From positions 1 through 64,000 of the forward strand of contig NZ_RKMB01000003.1 in NCBI RefSeq assembly GCF_003797765.1: DNA of 64,000 nt, given 5' to 3'. Every line of letters starts with the position of its first letter. Position 1 is the stretch's first letter. The DNA is from Ramlibacter sp. WS9 (lineage in GTDB: Bacteria > Pseudomonadota > Gammaproteobacteria > Burkholderiales > Burkholderiaceae_C). The notes below the pieces were generated by a model, which saw only the letters and a program-made list of their open reading frames with translations, searched no databases and had not been told where the DNA came from. Of this stretch, positions 53,036 to 61,239 are shown piece by piece. The position numbers were made by a program, and so were the translations under genes.

Positions 53036-53700
53036 GGTGCCGTACTGTTCGCGATGAACCGGACGCGATCGCCGGGGGCCAGCAGGCACGGATTCGCGCG
53101 TCCGGGTGAGAAGAGTTCGATCGTGGTCCGGCCCAACAGGTTCCACCCCGACGGAACGTCGATGGGGATCACGCCGGTCTGCGCGCCCCCGATGCCGACG
53201 GACCCCTTGGGGACGCGCAGGCGCGGGTTGGCGCGGCGAGGCGTCGTGAGCTGCGGTGGCAGGCCGACCAGGAACGCGAACCCGGGGACCCAGCCGATGC
53301 AGGCGACGCGGTAATCGGCGGAGGCGTGCAGCGCAATCGTCTCCTCGATGCTGAGTTCCGCGTTCGCCGCGACGGCTTCGAGATCGGAATCGACGGTCGC
53401 CTCGTAATCGACGGGGACTTCCACCAAGCGCCCCTGCCCGAGGAACGGCGTGGACTCCGCCCAGGCCTGGGCCATCGCGTCCCGCAGGGCCTCAAAGCGA
53501 ACCCCCAATGGATCGAACGTGACGGCAACGTTGTTCACACCCAGCAACACGCTCGCGACGCCGGGCAACCGGCGCAGCGCGCCGTCTTCGCCGCAGAGTG
53601 CCCACAGCTTCTGTTGGGTGCCCAGTTCGAACGAGCCGTGCGCGACGTCCATCAGCAACGCCGCCGTGCCGCTCAAATGGAATTTGGGATTGATTTTCAT
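53032..53700 (-). CDS. pxpB: 5-oxoprolinase subunit B (copy 2)
   Basis: The 222-residue protein starts at ATG 53700 (MKINPKFHLSGTAALLMDV). It carries VAVTFDPLGVRF, VEVPVDYEATVDSDLEAVA, CIGWVPGFAFLVGLPPQLT, LRVPKGSVGIGGAQTGVIP and PSGWNLLGRT. It heads the pxpBCA-accBC-carrier operon, with copy C of the 43-bp element 107 bases upstream. Comparison with copy 1 shows the usual length is about 220 residues, supporting these starts. Confidence 0.94.
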   Translation of the reverse strand: MKINPKFHLSGTAALLMDVAHGSFELGTQQKLWALCGEDGALRRLPGVASVLLGVNNVAVTFDPLGVRFEALRDAMAQAWAESTPFLGQGRLVEVPVDYEATVDSDLEAVAANAELSIEETIALHASADYRVACIGWVPGFAFLVGLPPQLTTPRRANPRLRVPKGSVGIGGAQTGVIPIDVPSGWNLLGRTTIELFSPGRANPCLLAPGDRVRFIANSTAP

Positions 53701-53806
53701 GAGGTCTGGGCTCGCACTGTCGCGTCGCACGCCCTGCGCGTCCAATCCGAATCGGGGAACAACGCCATACGCGCAAGCTATCGGGGATCGGGTACGCGTC
53801 GCATTT

Positions 53807-53849
53807 ATAGGCGCGGCGTATCGACTCCTTCCGTGATTGGAAATTTACA
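53807..53849 (-). promoter_or_regulatory. 43-bp conserved element, copy C
   Basis: On the minus strand it reads left box TGTAAATTTCCAA (ending at 53849), a 12-base spacer, and right box TCGATACGCCGCGCCTAT (starting at 53807). It lies between pxpB (minus) and the RraA mosaic gene (plus), whose start is only 28 bases away. Right box and total length are identical to copy A. Confidence 0.72.
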
Positions 53850-53876
53850 GCGCCAGTGACCTCGACCACAGTTCCA

Positions 53877-54703
53877 ATGTCATTAACAAGGTACATCCTG
53901 AACCAGGAAGATCGCGAGCTGGCCGTCCTCTTCGAGGGCCTGGACACCCCGGGCGTTTCGGACGCCCTGGACAAATTGGGAATCGCGGGCCAGTGTCACG
54001 GTCTCGCACCGCTCGACAATTACCGCAAGGCGGTCGTGGGCACGGCGTTCACCGTGAAATATGTTCCGGCCGCGAGCCCGCCCGGGACCGTGGGCGACTT
54101 CATCGACGAAGTGGAGCCCGGGCAATTCGTGGTGCTCGACAACGACGGCCGCACGGACTGCACCGTTTGGGGCGACAACATGACCGAGTACGCGGGCGCC
54201 CGGAAGATTGCCGGCACCGCGATCGACGGCGTCTGCCGCGACGTGGCGAAGGCGCTCGGCGACGGCAATCCGCTGTTCATCCGCGGACGCTACATGCGCA
54301 TGGGGAAGGACCGCGTGCAGGTGGAAGCCGTGAATGTGCCCGTGGCGATAGGCACCGTGCGGGTCTGCCCGGGCGACATCGTGGTCGCGGATGCGAATGG
54401 CGTCGTCATCGTGCCGAGGGCGCGCGCCCGCGAGTGGCCGAAGCGGCGCGCGCCCCGATCAAGGCCAGCGCACCTTCGGTCGGGCAGCCGGTGCGCTTCA
54501 CAGGCGTGCGCGTGGCCGACAGCGACTTCGTCGTCGCGGACGACGACGGTGTGATCGTCCTCCCCGCCGGGGAGTGCGCACGCATCTTCGCGGCATCCGA
54601 GGAACGCGCCGCAAAAGAGACCGTCATGATGACGAAACTGGAACGCAGCGAAAATTCCCTCGACCTGCTGGGCCTTTCCCGCTTTCGCGAAGCGGTGCGC
54701 TGA
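53877..54703 (+). pseudogene. RraA-like gene, frameshifted, with a second RraA C-terminal piece
   Basis: From ATG 53877 the frame encodes a normal RraA-like protein (FEGLDTPGVSDALDKLGIAG, GTVGDFIDEVEPGQFVVLDN, TAIDGVCRDVAKAL, GDIVVADANGVVIVPRARAR) up to about 54432. There a frame change occurs. In the +1-shifted frame the sequence continues VAEAARAPIKASAPSVGQPV and then repeats the same fold element: RFTGVRVADSDFVVADDDGV, IVLPAGECARIFAASEERAA. It ends at 54703. The DFVVADDDGVIVLP part duplicates the IVVADANGVVIVP part. This looks like recombination between two RraA paralogues plus a frameshift. The first part alone may still fold. Confidence 0.78.
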
Positions 54704-54704
54704 G

Positions 54705-55634
54705 TCAGGCTTCGGCTGCGCGCGCCGCCTTGCGCGCGACAGCCGATCGCCCAAGCAGGGCTTCCTTGAACTCATCGACAAGCACGTTGGGCCGCTTCCT
54801 GTTCCACGCCACGGCCGCAGTGATGACCTTCACGTTTTCTTTCAGGGGCTTGATGACGACGTTCTCCGCGGCCAGCTTGCGCATGGATGCGGGCACCAGC
54901 GCCACGCCCTGGCCGCAACCGACAAAGGCCACTTGCGAAGCGACCGAACGCACCAGGTGCACGATGCGCGGCGTGAAGTCGTTAGCGCGGCATGCCGCGG
55001 TCAGGCTGTCGAAGTAGTCCGGGCTCACCTCGCGGGCGAACATGATGAAATTCTCTGCCGCGAGCGTCGCCAAGCGGATGCGCGGCAAGCCCGCCGAGGG
55101 ATGATCCTTGGGCATCGCGACCGCGAGTCGGTCTTCCTTCAGGGGTTCGGTCGCGATCTCGTCGTCCCCTATGACCTGCAGCCGCGCGAGCGCCAGGTCA
55201 ATCTCGCCGGTTCGCAGGCTCGAGACGGCATCGACGCTGTCGATTTCCTTGACCGCCACCGTCACGCCCGGATGCGACTTGCGGAAGCCGTCGATCACAG
55301 GCGGAAGGACGTCCAGCATACTCGAACTGATGGCACCGATCGTCAGCACGCCGATCTGGCCGGCAGCGGCTTCGCGGACCGCCAACTCCAGTTGCTGCAT
55401 GTGCTCGACCAGCTTGCGCACGACCGGCAGGATGGCCGCGCCGGCAGCAGTGAGTTGCGTGCCGCGGCTGGACCGTTCGAACAATTTCACCTTGAGTGAC
55501 GCTTCCAGAATCTGGATCTGCTCGGTCACCGGGGGCTGCGACATGCCCAGTCGTTTAGCGGCGCGCCCAAAATGCTGCTCCTCCGCGACGACGAGGAACA
55601 GCCACAGGTGGCGCATCAGCCTGAAGTTGATCAT
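54705..55634 (-). CDS. LysR-family regulator, candidate master of the 43-bp element regulon
   Basis: The 309-residue protein starts at ATG 55634 (MINFRLMRHLWLFLVVAEEQ). It has the HTH HFGRAAKRLGMSQPPVTEQI and the full effector domain (GVLTIGAISSSMLDVLPPVI ... FVGCGQGVALVPASMRKLAA). This class resembles the BenM/CatM-like regulators of organic-acid breakdown. Copy E of the 43-bp element begins 6 bases from its start codon, as expected for autoregulation. It is divergent from RraA-aminotransferase. It is the only intact LysR gene inside the 39-61 kb regulon, which makes it the prime candidate for binding all five copies. Confidence 0.93.
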   Translation of the reverse strand: MINFRLMRHLWLFLVVAEEQHFGRAAKRLGMSQPPVTEQIQILEASLKVKLFERSSRGTQLTAAGAAILPVVRKLVEHMQQLELAVREAAAGQIGVLTIGAISSSMLDVLPPVIDGFRKSHPGVTVAVKEIDSVDAVSSLRTGEIDLALARLQVIGDDEIATEPLKEDRLAVAMPKDHPSAGLPRIRLATLAAENFIMFAREVSPDYFDSLTAACRANDFTPRIVHLVRSVASQVAFVGCGQGVALVPASMRKLAAENVVIKPLKENVKVITAAVAWNRKRPNVLVDEFKEALLGRSAVARKAARAAEA

Positions 55635-55639
55635 TGGAG

Positions 55640-55682
55640 ATAGGTTTGGCGTATCGCCTGGTTTCGTTCTTCGGAATTTACA
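55640..55682 (-). promoter_or_regulatory. 43-bp conserved element, copy E
   Basis: On the minus strand the left box is TGTAAATTCCGAA (ending at 55682) and the right box GCGATACGCCAAACCTAT (starting at 55640), again 43 bases long. It fills the lysR/RraA intergenic region and is the most divergent copy together with D. A site beside the regulator gene is typical for LysR autoregulation. Confidence 0.68.
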
Positions 55683-55734
55683 CCCGCGCGGCGACGCGAG
55701 ACAGTGGCACTTGCACATTCACCCTATCCGCCAC

Positions 55735-56400
55735 ATGCCTGAACGTAACTTGAAGCGCCTTGCCGGCCTCGACACCAACACCATTTCGGACGCCCTGGAC
55801 TTCCTCGGCCTGCCGGGCGCAACTTTCGGCCTGCGGCCCTTGTGGGACTGTCCCAAGATCGTCGGCCGCGCCAGCACCGTGCAACTCGGCCCGAAGACGG
55901 AAGCTAAGCCGACCGTCCACCTCATCTCCCCTGTCATCGACGCCATCGCGTCGGACGACCGGGTTCTCGTCATCGCCGGCGGCCCCGAAGGCATCTCGTG
56001 CTGGGGCGACATCCTTGCCAATGCCGCCACGGCCAAGCGTATCCGGGCCACGATCATCGACGGGTGCAGCCGCGACATCGAGGGCAGCGAGTCGATCGAC
56101 TACCCCGTTTACGGAAAGGGCCTCACGATGATCAGTGCCCGCAATCGCATCGTCCAGGTTGACTCCGGCAAACCGGTTCGCATGGCGGGTGTGACCGTCG
56201 AGGAGAACGACTACGTCATCGCCGACCGCTGCGGCACAGTGTTCGTGCAGCAGGCGCGAATCGTCCAGGTGCTCGATCTGGCCGAGCGCATTGCCCACCG
56301 CCAGGACGGCATGGTCGCGGCCGTGCGGGCCGGCCGATCGGTGGCGGACGTCATGCACGACAAGGAGTTTGAGGCGATCGCGGTAGAGGAAGCGAAATGA
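55735..56400 (+). CDS. RraA-like aldolase family protein
   Basis: The 221-residue protein has TNTISDALDFLGLPGATFGL, GRASTVQLGP, AIASDDRVLVIAGGPEGISC, TIIDGCSRDIEGSESIDYPV and KPVRMAGVTVEENDYVIADR. The substrate- and metal-binding region GxxxDGxxRD is intact (IIDGCSRD), so aldolase or decarboxylase activity is possible. It overlaps the aminotransferase start by ATGA, implying a coupled pathway. ATG 55735 lies 53 bases after copy E of the 43-bp element. Confidence 0.88.
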   Translation: MPERNLKRLAGLDTNTISDALDFLGLPGATFGLRPLWDCPKIVGRASTVQLGPKTEAKPTVHLISPVIDAIASDDRVLVIAGGPEGISCWGDILANAATAKRIRATIIDGCSRDIEGSESIDYPVYGKGLTMISARNRIVQVDSGKPVRMAGVTVEENDYVIADRCGTVFVQQARIVQVLDLAERIAHRQDGMVAAVRAGRSVADVMHDKEFEAIAVEEAK

Positions 56401-57614
56401 ACATGACCGACCTGCCGCTCAACACGCGCCTTGCCGCGGCCGAACCCTCCGCGACCTACCGGATGATGGAGCGGGCCGCGGCCTGCAAGGCGGCAGGGCG
56501 CCCGGTGATCTCGCTGACCGCGGGGGAGCCGGATTTCGACACGCCCGTCCATGTGTGCGATGCAGCGGTCGATGCCATCCGGATGGGTCACACGCGGTAC
56601 ACGCCGGTCGCAGGGCTGCGCGCGCTTCGTGAAGCCGTAGCCGCGAAGTTCCAGCGCGAGAACGGGCTGGAGGTGGACTGGAAGGACACCATCGTCTGCT
56701 CCGGCGGCAAGCAGGTGATCTACAACGCCCTCGCGGCCACGCTCAACGAAGGCGACGAAGTGATCGTGCCATCGCCCTACTGGGTGAGCTACCCCGAGAT
56801 GGTGCAGATCTGCGGCGGGCGCAGTGTCACCGCGCCCTGTACGGCGGCCGCCGGCTTCAAGCTCACGCCTGCCGTGCTCGAGGCCGCGATCACCCCGCAC
56901 ACGCGCTGGCTGATCCTCAATTCGCCGTCGAATCCCACGGGCGCGGTGTACGCGCGCGAAGAACTTGCGGCGCTCGCGCGAGTCCTGCTCGAGCACCCGC
57001 ACGTCTACGTGCTCTCCGACGACATCTACGAACACCTGATTTTTGACGGCGCGCCATTCCACACCATCGCCCAGGTCGAACCCCGCTTGCGCGAGCGGAC
57101 GCTGACCATGAACGGCGTGTCGAAGGCGTATGCGATGACCGGTTGGCGTATCGGCTTCGGCACGGGCCCGCGGTGGTTGATCGACGCGATGGAGAAGCTG
57201 CAGGGACAGCAGACCTCCGGCGCGAGTTCGATCTCGCAGCACGCGGCCCTCGCGGCGCTCAACGGCCGCAAAGACTTCATCGCGCAGTCGAAGGCGCAGT
57301 TCGAACGCCGCAGGAACCTCGTCGTGCAACTGGTAAACCAGGCGCCGGGATTCCACTGCGAGATGCCGGGTGGTGCCTTCTACGTGTTCGCATCGTGCGC
57401 GGGTCTCATCGGCCGCACGACGCCGGCCGGCGTCCTCCTGGATTCCGACGAAGCCGTCGCCATCGCCTTGCTGCAGGAGGCGAACGTCGGTACGGTGCAC
57501 GGAGGCGCCTTCGGTCTTTCGCCGTATCTGCGCATCGCCTATGCGATGGACGAGGATTCGCTGCGCAGGGCGTGCGAGTCAATCCGCACCTTCGGCAAAC
57601 GCACGACTCAGTGA
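56397..57614 (+). CDS. Class I/II pyridoxal-phosphate aminotransferase (aspartate aminotransferase type)
   Basis: The 405-residue enzyme shows the type I aminotransferase pattern: ISLTAGEPDFDTPVHVCDAA, TRYTPVAGLRALREAV, NSPSNPTGAVYAREEL, the PLP lysine K243 in MNGVSKAYAMTGWRIGFG, and an arginine near SPYLRIAYAMDE that binds the alpha-carboxylate. It moves amino groups between amino acids and 2-keto acids. It is second in the RraA-aminotransferase-Nitr_red_assoc operon, overlapping both neighbours. A degenerate copy of its C-terminus lies at about 60645-60740. Confidence 0.94.
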   Translation: MNMTDLPLNTRLAAAEPSATYRMMERAAACKAAGRPVISLTAGEPDFDTPVHVCDAAVDAIRMGHTRYTPVAGLRALREAVAAKFQRENGLEVDWKDTIVCSGGKQVIYNALAATLNEGDEVIVPSPYWVSYPEMVQICGGRSVTAPCTAAAGFKLTPAVLEAAITPHTRWLILNSPSNPTGAVYAREELAALARVLLEHPHVYVLSDDIYEHLIFDGAPFHTIAQVEPRLRERTLTMNGVSKAYAMTGWRIGFGTGPRWLIDAMEKLQGQQTSGASSISQHAALAALNGRKDFIAQSKAQFERRRNLVVQLVNQAPGFHCEMPGGAFYVFASCAGLIGRTTPAGVLLDSDEAVAIALLQEANVGTVHGGAFGLSPYLRIAYAMDEDSLRRACESIRTFGKRTTQ

Positions 57615-57979
57615 AGCACCGCATTCCGTCCGGCCTGGCCCCCCTCGCCTGCCTGCCCTTCGAATCGCAGGAATGCAGGTCATTGCACTGGATGCCGCTG
57701 GCCGTCCGATACAAGCTGGACGTCTGCCAGCTTTGCCTTTCGCTGGGGCAGTGGCAGTCGCTGTCCCTGGAGTCCCGTGCCTTCCTGCTGCGTGAGCCGT
57801 TCGCGACCGGATGCGGCAGCTGGTTCGAGCGCCTCGCGGTGGACAGGGGTGCCCGACCGTTGAACGAGGACCGGATAGCGCCCGGCTCTTTCGCCGAGTA
57901 CGTGTGGCGCAAGCTCGCCACCGGCAACGGTAAGTTCCGCAGCGCGTCGGGCAACGGGGCGCTGCACGCGGTCTCCTGA
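57611..57979 (+). CDS. Nitrate reductase-associated protein-like
   Basis: The 122-residue protein starts at GTG 57611, overlapping the aminotransferase stop (GTGA). LPFESQECRSLHWMPLAVRY, KLDVCQLCLSLGQWQSLSLE and SRAFLLREPF follow the pattern of the small nitrate reductase-associated family (an FE residue pair, then xMPxxVRxKLD and LSLxQWxxL). The biochemical role of that family is not established. No nitrate reductase gene is in the window; the molybdopterin enzyme at 46.7 kb is the nearest Mo-protein. Family call from motif memory. Confidence 0.7.
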   Translation: MKHRIPSGLAPLACLPFESQECRSLHWMPLAVRYKLDVCQLCLSLGQWQSLSLESRAFLLREPFATGCGSWFERLAVDRGARPLNEDRIAPGSFAEYVWRKLATGNGKFRSASGNGALHAVS

Positions 57980-57989
57980 TCAGGCGCAC

Positions 57990-58245
57990 ATCCTGACGCG
58001 ATGAGGCGCGGCACCAGCTGGCGCCCCGCACGGGCGTTCGTCTGATCAACCCGCTCGCCTCCTGCCGGCGCAGCGATACATCCCGCGGGGTCGTACGGCC
58101 AGCCTTCGTCCGTGACGATGTAGGTGATGTCGGAGGTCCACACCGAGTTCGGCACCGCAGGTGCGAAGGCGCGCGCAATCAGAGTCGGCGCCACCGGCAG
58201 GTCATCCCGCGTCCGACGTCGCTTTGAATTTATGCACGGTGTGCG
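57990..58245 (-). pseudogene. IS3-family transposase (OrfB) remnant
   Basis: On the minus strand one frame gives HKFKATSDA. After a shift the next frame gives DLPVAPTLIARAFAPAVPNS, then VWTSDITYIVTDEGWPYDP. This is the highly conserved segment before and into the integrase core of IS3-family OrfB, ending just after the first catalytic Asp (SDITYI). The rest of the gene and the element ends are missing. It marks an old transposition or recombination event between the aminotransferase operon and the aspartoacylase gene. Confidence 0.8.
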
Positions 58246-58387
58246 CCCGGTTGCGGTGAAAGCCGCTGGCGCTGACCTTTAACTGTGTTCTCCTCGCCAA
58301 ATTGCACTTCAGCGAGGGATACGTTTTCGGGGGCAAGGTCAATCTACTCGTCGTTGCGAGTCGCTGGCGACGCATAAAACGGCACGG
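58246..58387. other. Short non-coding gap
   Basis: No gene is seen between the IS3 remnant and the stop of the aspartoacylase-like gene. The sequence has no obvious hairpin terminator. Confidence 0.4.
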
Positions 58388-59395
58388 TCATTCGAAGCCG
58401 ACGCTGTCCCACTCAGTGGCGAACAGGCCAATGCGGTCACCGGTATGTACCACGGGGTCGCGACGGATACCTATGACGAACGAGTCGACTTGCAATCGAA
58501 CCTCCTCCACCACCTCGCCCTTTAGTGTCACGACTCGTCCGATCAGCTGCCCCGCGGGAACGATCTCTTTGGCATCGCAAGTGGATAGGAACAAACCGCC
58601 TTTCCGGACCATGATCCACTGACGTCGCGTGGCGCGCAGAATTTTGGCTGGTGCTACAGGCTCGCCGCTGAGGATTCCCAGATGTCGCCCGAGGCTCATG
58701 AGACCCCGGACTGCCAGCTCAACGTTCTGCGGCGTATACCAGCTTCCCTGGCCCAGTTCGACCATGAAGGCGGGGATACCGCGCGCCAGGCACTGGTAAT
58801 CCAGCGCACCGTCGACGTTGCCTGGCAACTCGCCCGTTCCACCCACGTCTATGCGGCGGCACGCCATCGACGGCCAGAAGTATGAAGTCATGCGCAGCAG
58901 TTGAGCCTCGGTGACCTTACCGCCGGGCCAAATCTTGTATATGCAATACGGCTCACTGGAATAAATTGGACCCATCGTGTGCAGGTTTACAAGGCACGAT
59001 GCCATCGTGCGTACCTGGTCAAACAGCGCATTGGCCAGATGGCCTGTCACGGTACCGCTGGTTTCGCCGGGAAAGTTCTGGTCTAGATCCAGCAGATCTT
59101 GCGGTGCCGTCTTGGAGTGATTGTCGAGCGCCAGGGGGTTGGCAGTGGGGGTGATAATGATCGAGCCAGTGACCGACTCAGGATCGATGCGGCGGCCGAA
59201 CTCGACTGCTGCCACCACGCCGTTGACCTCCGCGCCATGCACCTGCCCATTAATCCATAAGCAAGGGCCGGGGGTCGTGCCTTTGATCAGAGTCACGGGC
59301 AAGGCGATATTGGCGCCCGAACTCATCGTGCCCACTGGAATGTCGCCCTGCATGCGCGTGCCGGGTGGCATTTCGTCAAAAAGCTGTCTAACCAT
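58388..59395 (-). CDS. Succinylglutamate desuccinylase/aspartoacylase family protein
   Basis: The 335-residue zinc hydrolase has H53-x-x-E56 in GQVHGAEVNG and H139 in LVNLHTMG as metal ligands. The catalytic glutamate lies in FMVELGQGSW. RRDPVVHTGDRIGL is part of the C-terminal beta domain. Family members cut N-acyl amino acids or similar amides. It is the second gene after the TTT protein at 59450 on the same strand (54-base gap), so the imported compound may be an N-acyl or amide-linked acid. Confidence 0.9.
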   Translation of the reverse strand: MVRQLFDEMPPGTRMQGDIPVGTMSSGANIALPVTLIKGTTPGPCLWINGQVHGAEVNGVVAAVEFGRRIDPESVTGSIIITPTANPLALDNHSKTAPQDLLDLDQNFPGETSGTVTGHLANALFDQVRTMASCLVNLHTMGPIYSSEPYCIYKIWPGGKVTEAQLLRMTSYFWPSMACRRIDVGGTGELPGNVDGALDYQCLARGIPAFMVELGQGSWYTPQNVELAVRGLMSLGRHLGILSGEPVAPAKILRATRRQWIMVRKGGLFLSTCDAKEIVPAGQLIGRVVTLKGEVVEEVRLQVDSFVIGIRRDPVVHTGDRIGLFATEWDSVGFE

Positions 59396-59449
59396 AATTT
59401 TTGCGTTTACTACAGTTCGAGTGAGGAGAGATCGCGGCGTCCTGAGCGT

Positions 59450-60460
59450 TCAGGTCGGCGCGTAACCAATGCGCTTCACAAAAGCAGCCCATTTTTCGCT
59501 ATCCTTTTTCAGGATCTCCGTCGACTCCTTCGGATCTGCTGGAACAACCTCCATCGCCAGGCGGCCAAGCGCGTCAATAACGTCCTTCTGCGCGAGCGCT
59601 GCGCGCAGTGCCGTGCTATGACGCTCGACGATTTCCGAAGACGTTCCCGCTCGAACGAAAAACGAGGTATACGCACTGACATCCATGTCAGAGATGCCCT
59701 GCTCCGCAAAGGTTGGCACTTCGGGAACTGACGGGTTCCGGTTGTCGCTGGCAAGGGCTAGTAACCTGAGTTTCCCTTCACCGAGGTGGGGCTTAATGTC
59801 CCCGAGCGAAGCCACCATCGCCGGAACGTTGCCCGCAAGAGCATCCAGCGCTGCCAACTGACCACCTCGATACATCGCCGGCACCATCTCGACTCCGGAG
59901 ATTTTGGACATCATCAGGCAGATCAGTTGAGGAAGTACGCCAGCAACAGCAACAGTGGCATGCTTCGAATCTGTCTTGACCCACGCCCAATAGTCCTTTA
60001 CCGAACGAACCGAAACGGGCACCATCCGCCCCACCGCGTATGCATACGGCGCCCTGGTCGCTGCAGTCAAGATGACGAAGTCCGCCACTGGATCGTACGG
60101 CAGGCTTTTGTATACATGGGGGAACAGAGACAGCAAAGGCATCGGTGACGCCAAAATTGTGTTGCCATCGGTGGGCTGCATCTTGACTTGGCTGATCGCT
60201 AGCTGACCGAGGGCCCCAGGTTTGTTGTCCACAATCACCGAATGCGTATATTCGAGCTGCATCTTGCTGGCGACCTGGCGGCTGAGTTGGTCAACCGTGC
60301 CGCCTGCAGCGTAACCGCAGACTATCTTCAACGGCGAGAGCTTGGTCTGAGCGACCGGATGACCGACAGCAGAGAGGAGTGCCACACCTCCCGCCCCTCG
60401 AATCAGGGTACGCCTGTGGGCATCCAACACAGAGGGTTGTTGTTTCATTTTCTTGAGCAT
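59450..60460 (-). CDS. Bug/TTT family solute-binding protein, twin-arginine-type leader
   Basis: The 336-residue product (ATG 60460, or ATG 60448) has the leader DAHRRTLIRGAGGVALLSAV with cleavage near VAQ. The mature start is LKIVCGYAAGGTVDQLSRQV. It also has YRGGQLAALDALAGNVPAMV and ends WAAFVKRIGYAPT. It groups with 34718, 39497 and 45527. The 43-bp element copy D is 106 bases upstream. It forms an operon with the aspartoacylase-like gene. Confidence 0.92.
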   Translation of the reverse strand: MLKKMKQQPSVLDAHRRTLIRGAGGVALLSAVGHPVAQTKLSPLKIVCGYAAGGTVDQLSRQVASKMQLEYTHSVIVDNKPGALGQLAISQVKMQPTDGNTILASPMPLLSLFPHVYKSLPYDPVADFVILTAATRAPYAYAVGRMVPVSVRSVKDYWAWVKTDSKHATVAVAGVLPQLICLMMSKISGVEMVPAMYRGGQLAALDALAGNVPAMVASLGDIKPHLGEGKLRLLALASDNRNPSVPEVPTFAEQGISDMDVSAYTSFFVRAGTSSEIVERHSTALRAALAQKDVIDALGRLAMEVVPADPKESTEILKKDSEKWAAFVKRIGYAPT

Positions 60461-60565
60461 TGTTGAGTTAATGAGGAAACGAAGAGGCTCTGCACGCGCA
60501 TCACAGCGAGCGGCCAAAGCCGTTGCCCAGGTGCCAAACACGACAGTAGGCGTAGCGACGGGCTT

Positions 60566-60608
60566 TGCATAATTCGAATCGCGGAATGGATTGATATGCC
60601 CCGCCTAT
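60566..60608 (+). promoter_or_regulatory. 43-bp conserved element, copy D
   Basis: Left box TGCATAATTCGAA (60566-60578) and right box TTGATATGCCCCGCCTAT (60591-60608), total 43 bases. It is more divergent than A-C but has the same spacing and orientation relative to the TTT gene (TGxATAATT end facing it). On its other side only gene debris remains, so a former divergent operon was probably lost. Confidence 0.62.
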
Positions 60609-60644
60609 TGAAGGCTAAGGAGCGTCTGCAGATGATGTTGGCGT

Positions 60645-60962
60645 TTGATTGGCGAGTCTGCCGGTACGCTCCAGGAATCGGACGAAGCCGTCGCAAGCGC
60701 ATTGCTGCGGGGAACCAAAATTGGAACCGTGCACGGCACGGCGCACACGCCAAAGAACACACCTCCTGCGGTCGTCTCCCGGTTGCAGCAGCGAGAGATT
60801 GCCAAGGTACTCGCCACGCCGGCAATCTCAAGCCGGCTAATTCAGGACGGCTTGGATCCAGCGGGCAGCACGCCGGAGAAGTTCAGGGAGTTCCTCCTGG
60901 CCGAGAGGAAGAAGTTGGCCAGCGCTTCGAAATGCGATTCGAGCTCGAGATGGTGCGCCTAG
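60645..60962 (+). pseudogene. Chimeric debris: aminotransferase C-terminus joined to a TTT C-terminus
   Basis: One open frame begins with ESDEAVASALLRGTKIGTVHG, matching the C-terminal DSDEAVAIALLQEANVGTVH of the aminotransferase at 56397-57614. It then continues NTPPAVVSRLQQREIAKVLA, TPAISSRLIQDGLDPAGSTP and EKFREFLLAERKKLA, the C-terminal end of a Bug/TTT binding protein. Neither part is complete and there is no start region. The join shows that a deletion or illegitimate recombination fused two genes of the cluster. Confidence 0.75.
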
Positions 60963-61239
60963 ATCCATACGTGGCGTTTGGCCTCTCCGATCAGTTCCGC
61001 CACCTTGGTGTGCACGTCGCAGGCCAAGTGCCTGCGACAGGAGCGTAGGCAACCATACAAGCGCCGACCCGTCCAGCACTGCCCAGGCAGGCAGCAGCGG
61101 CAGCCTGAATGTCAGAACCTGAAGCCCCACCTTCACCATGCGGAACCCACGATTGGATGCTCCGTGGAAAAAAACTCGCGTGCCAACGAATTACTGTCAT
61201 GCCCATGGATTTTTGCCCGACACGGCCGGAGCTGATCCC
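60963..61239. other. Degenerate region
   Basis: No intact gene was found. The region lies between the chimeric fragment and the LysR scrap. Frames on both strands are open over short distances but show no recognisable domain. Confidence 0.4.
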
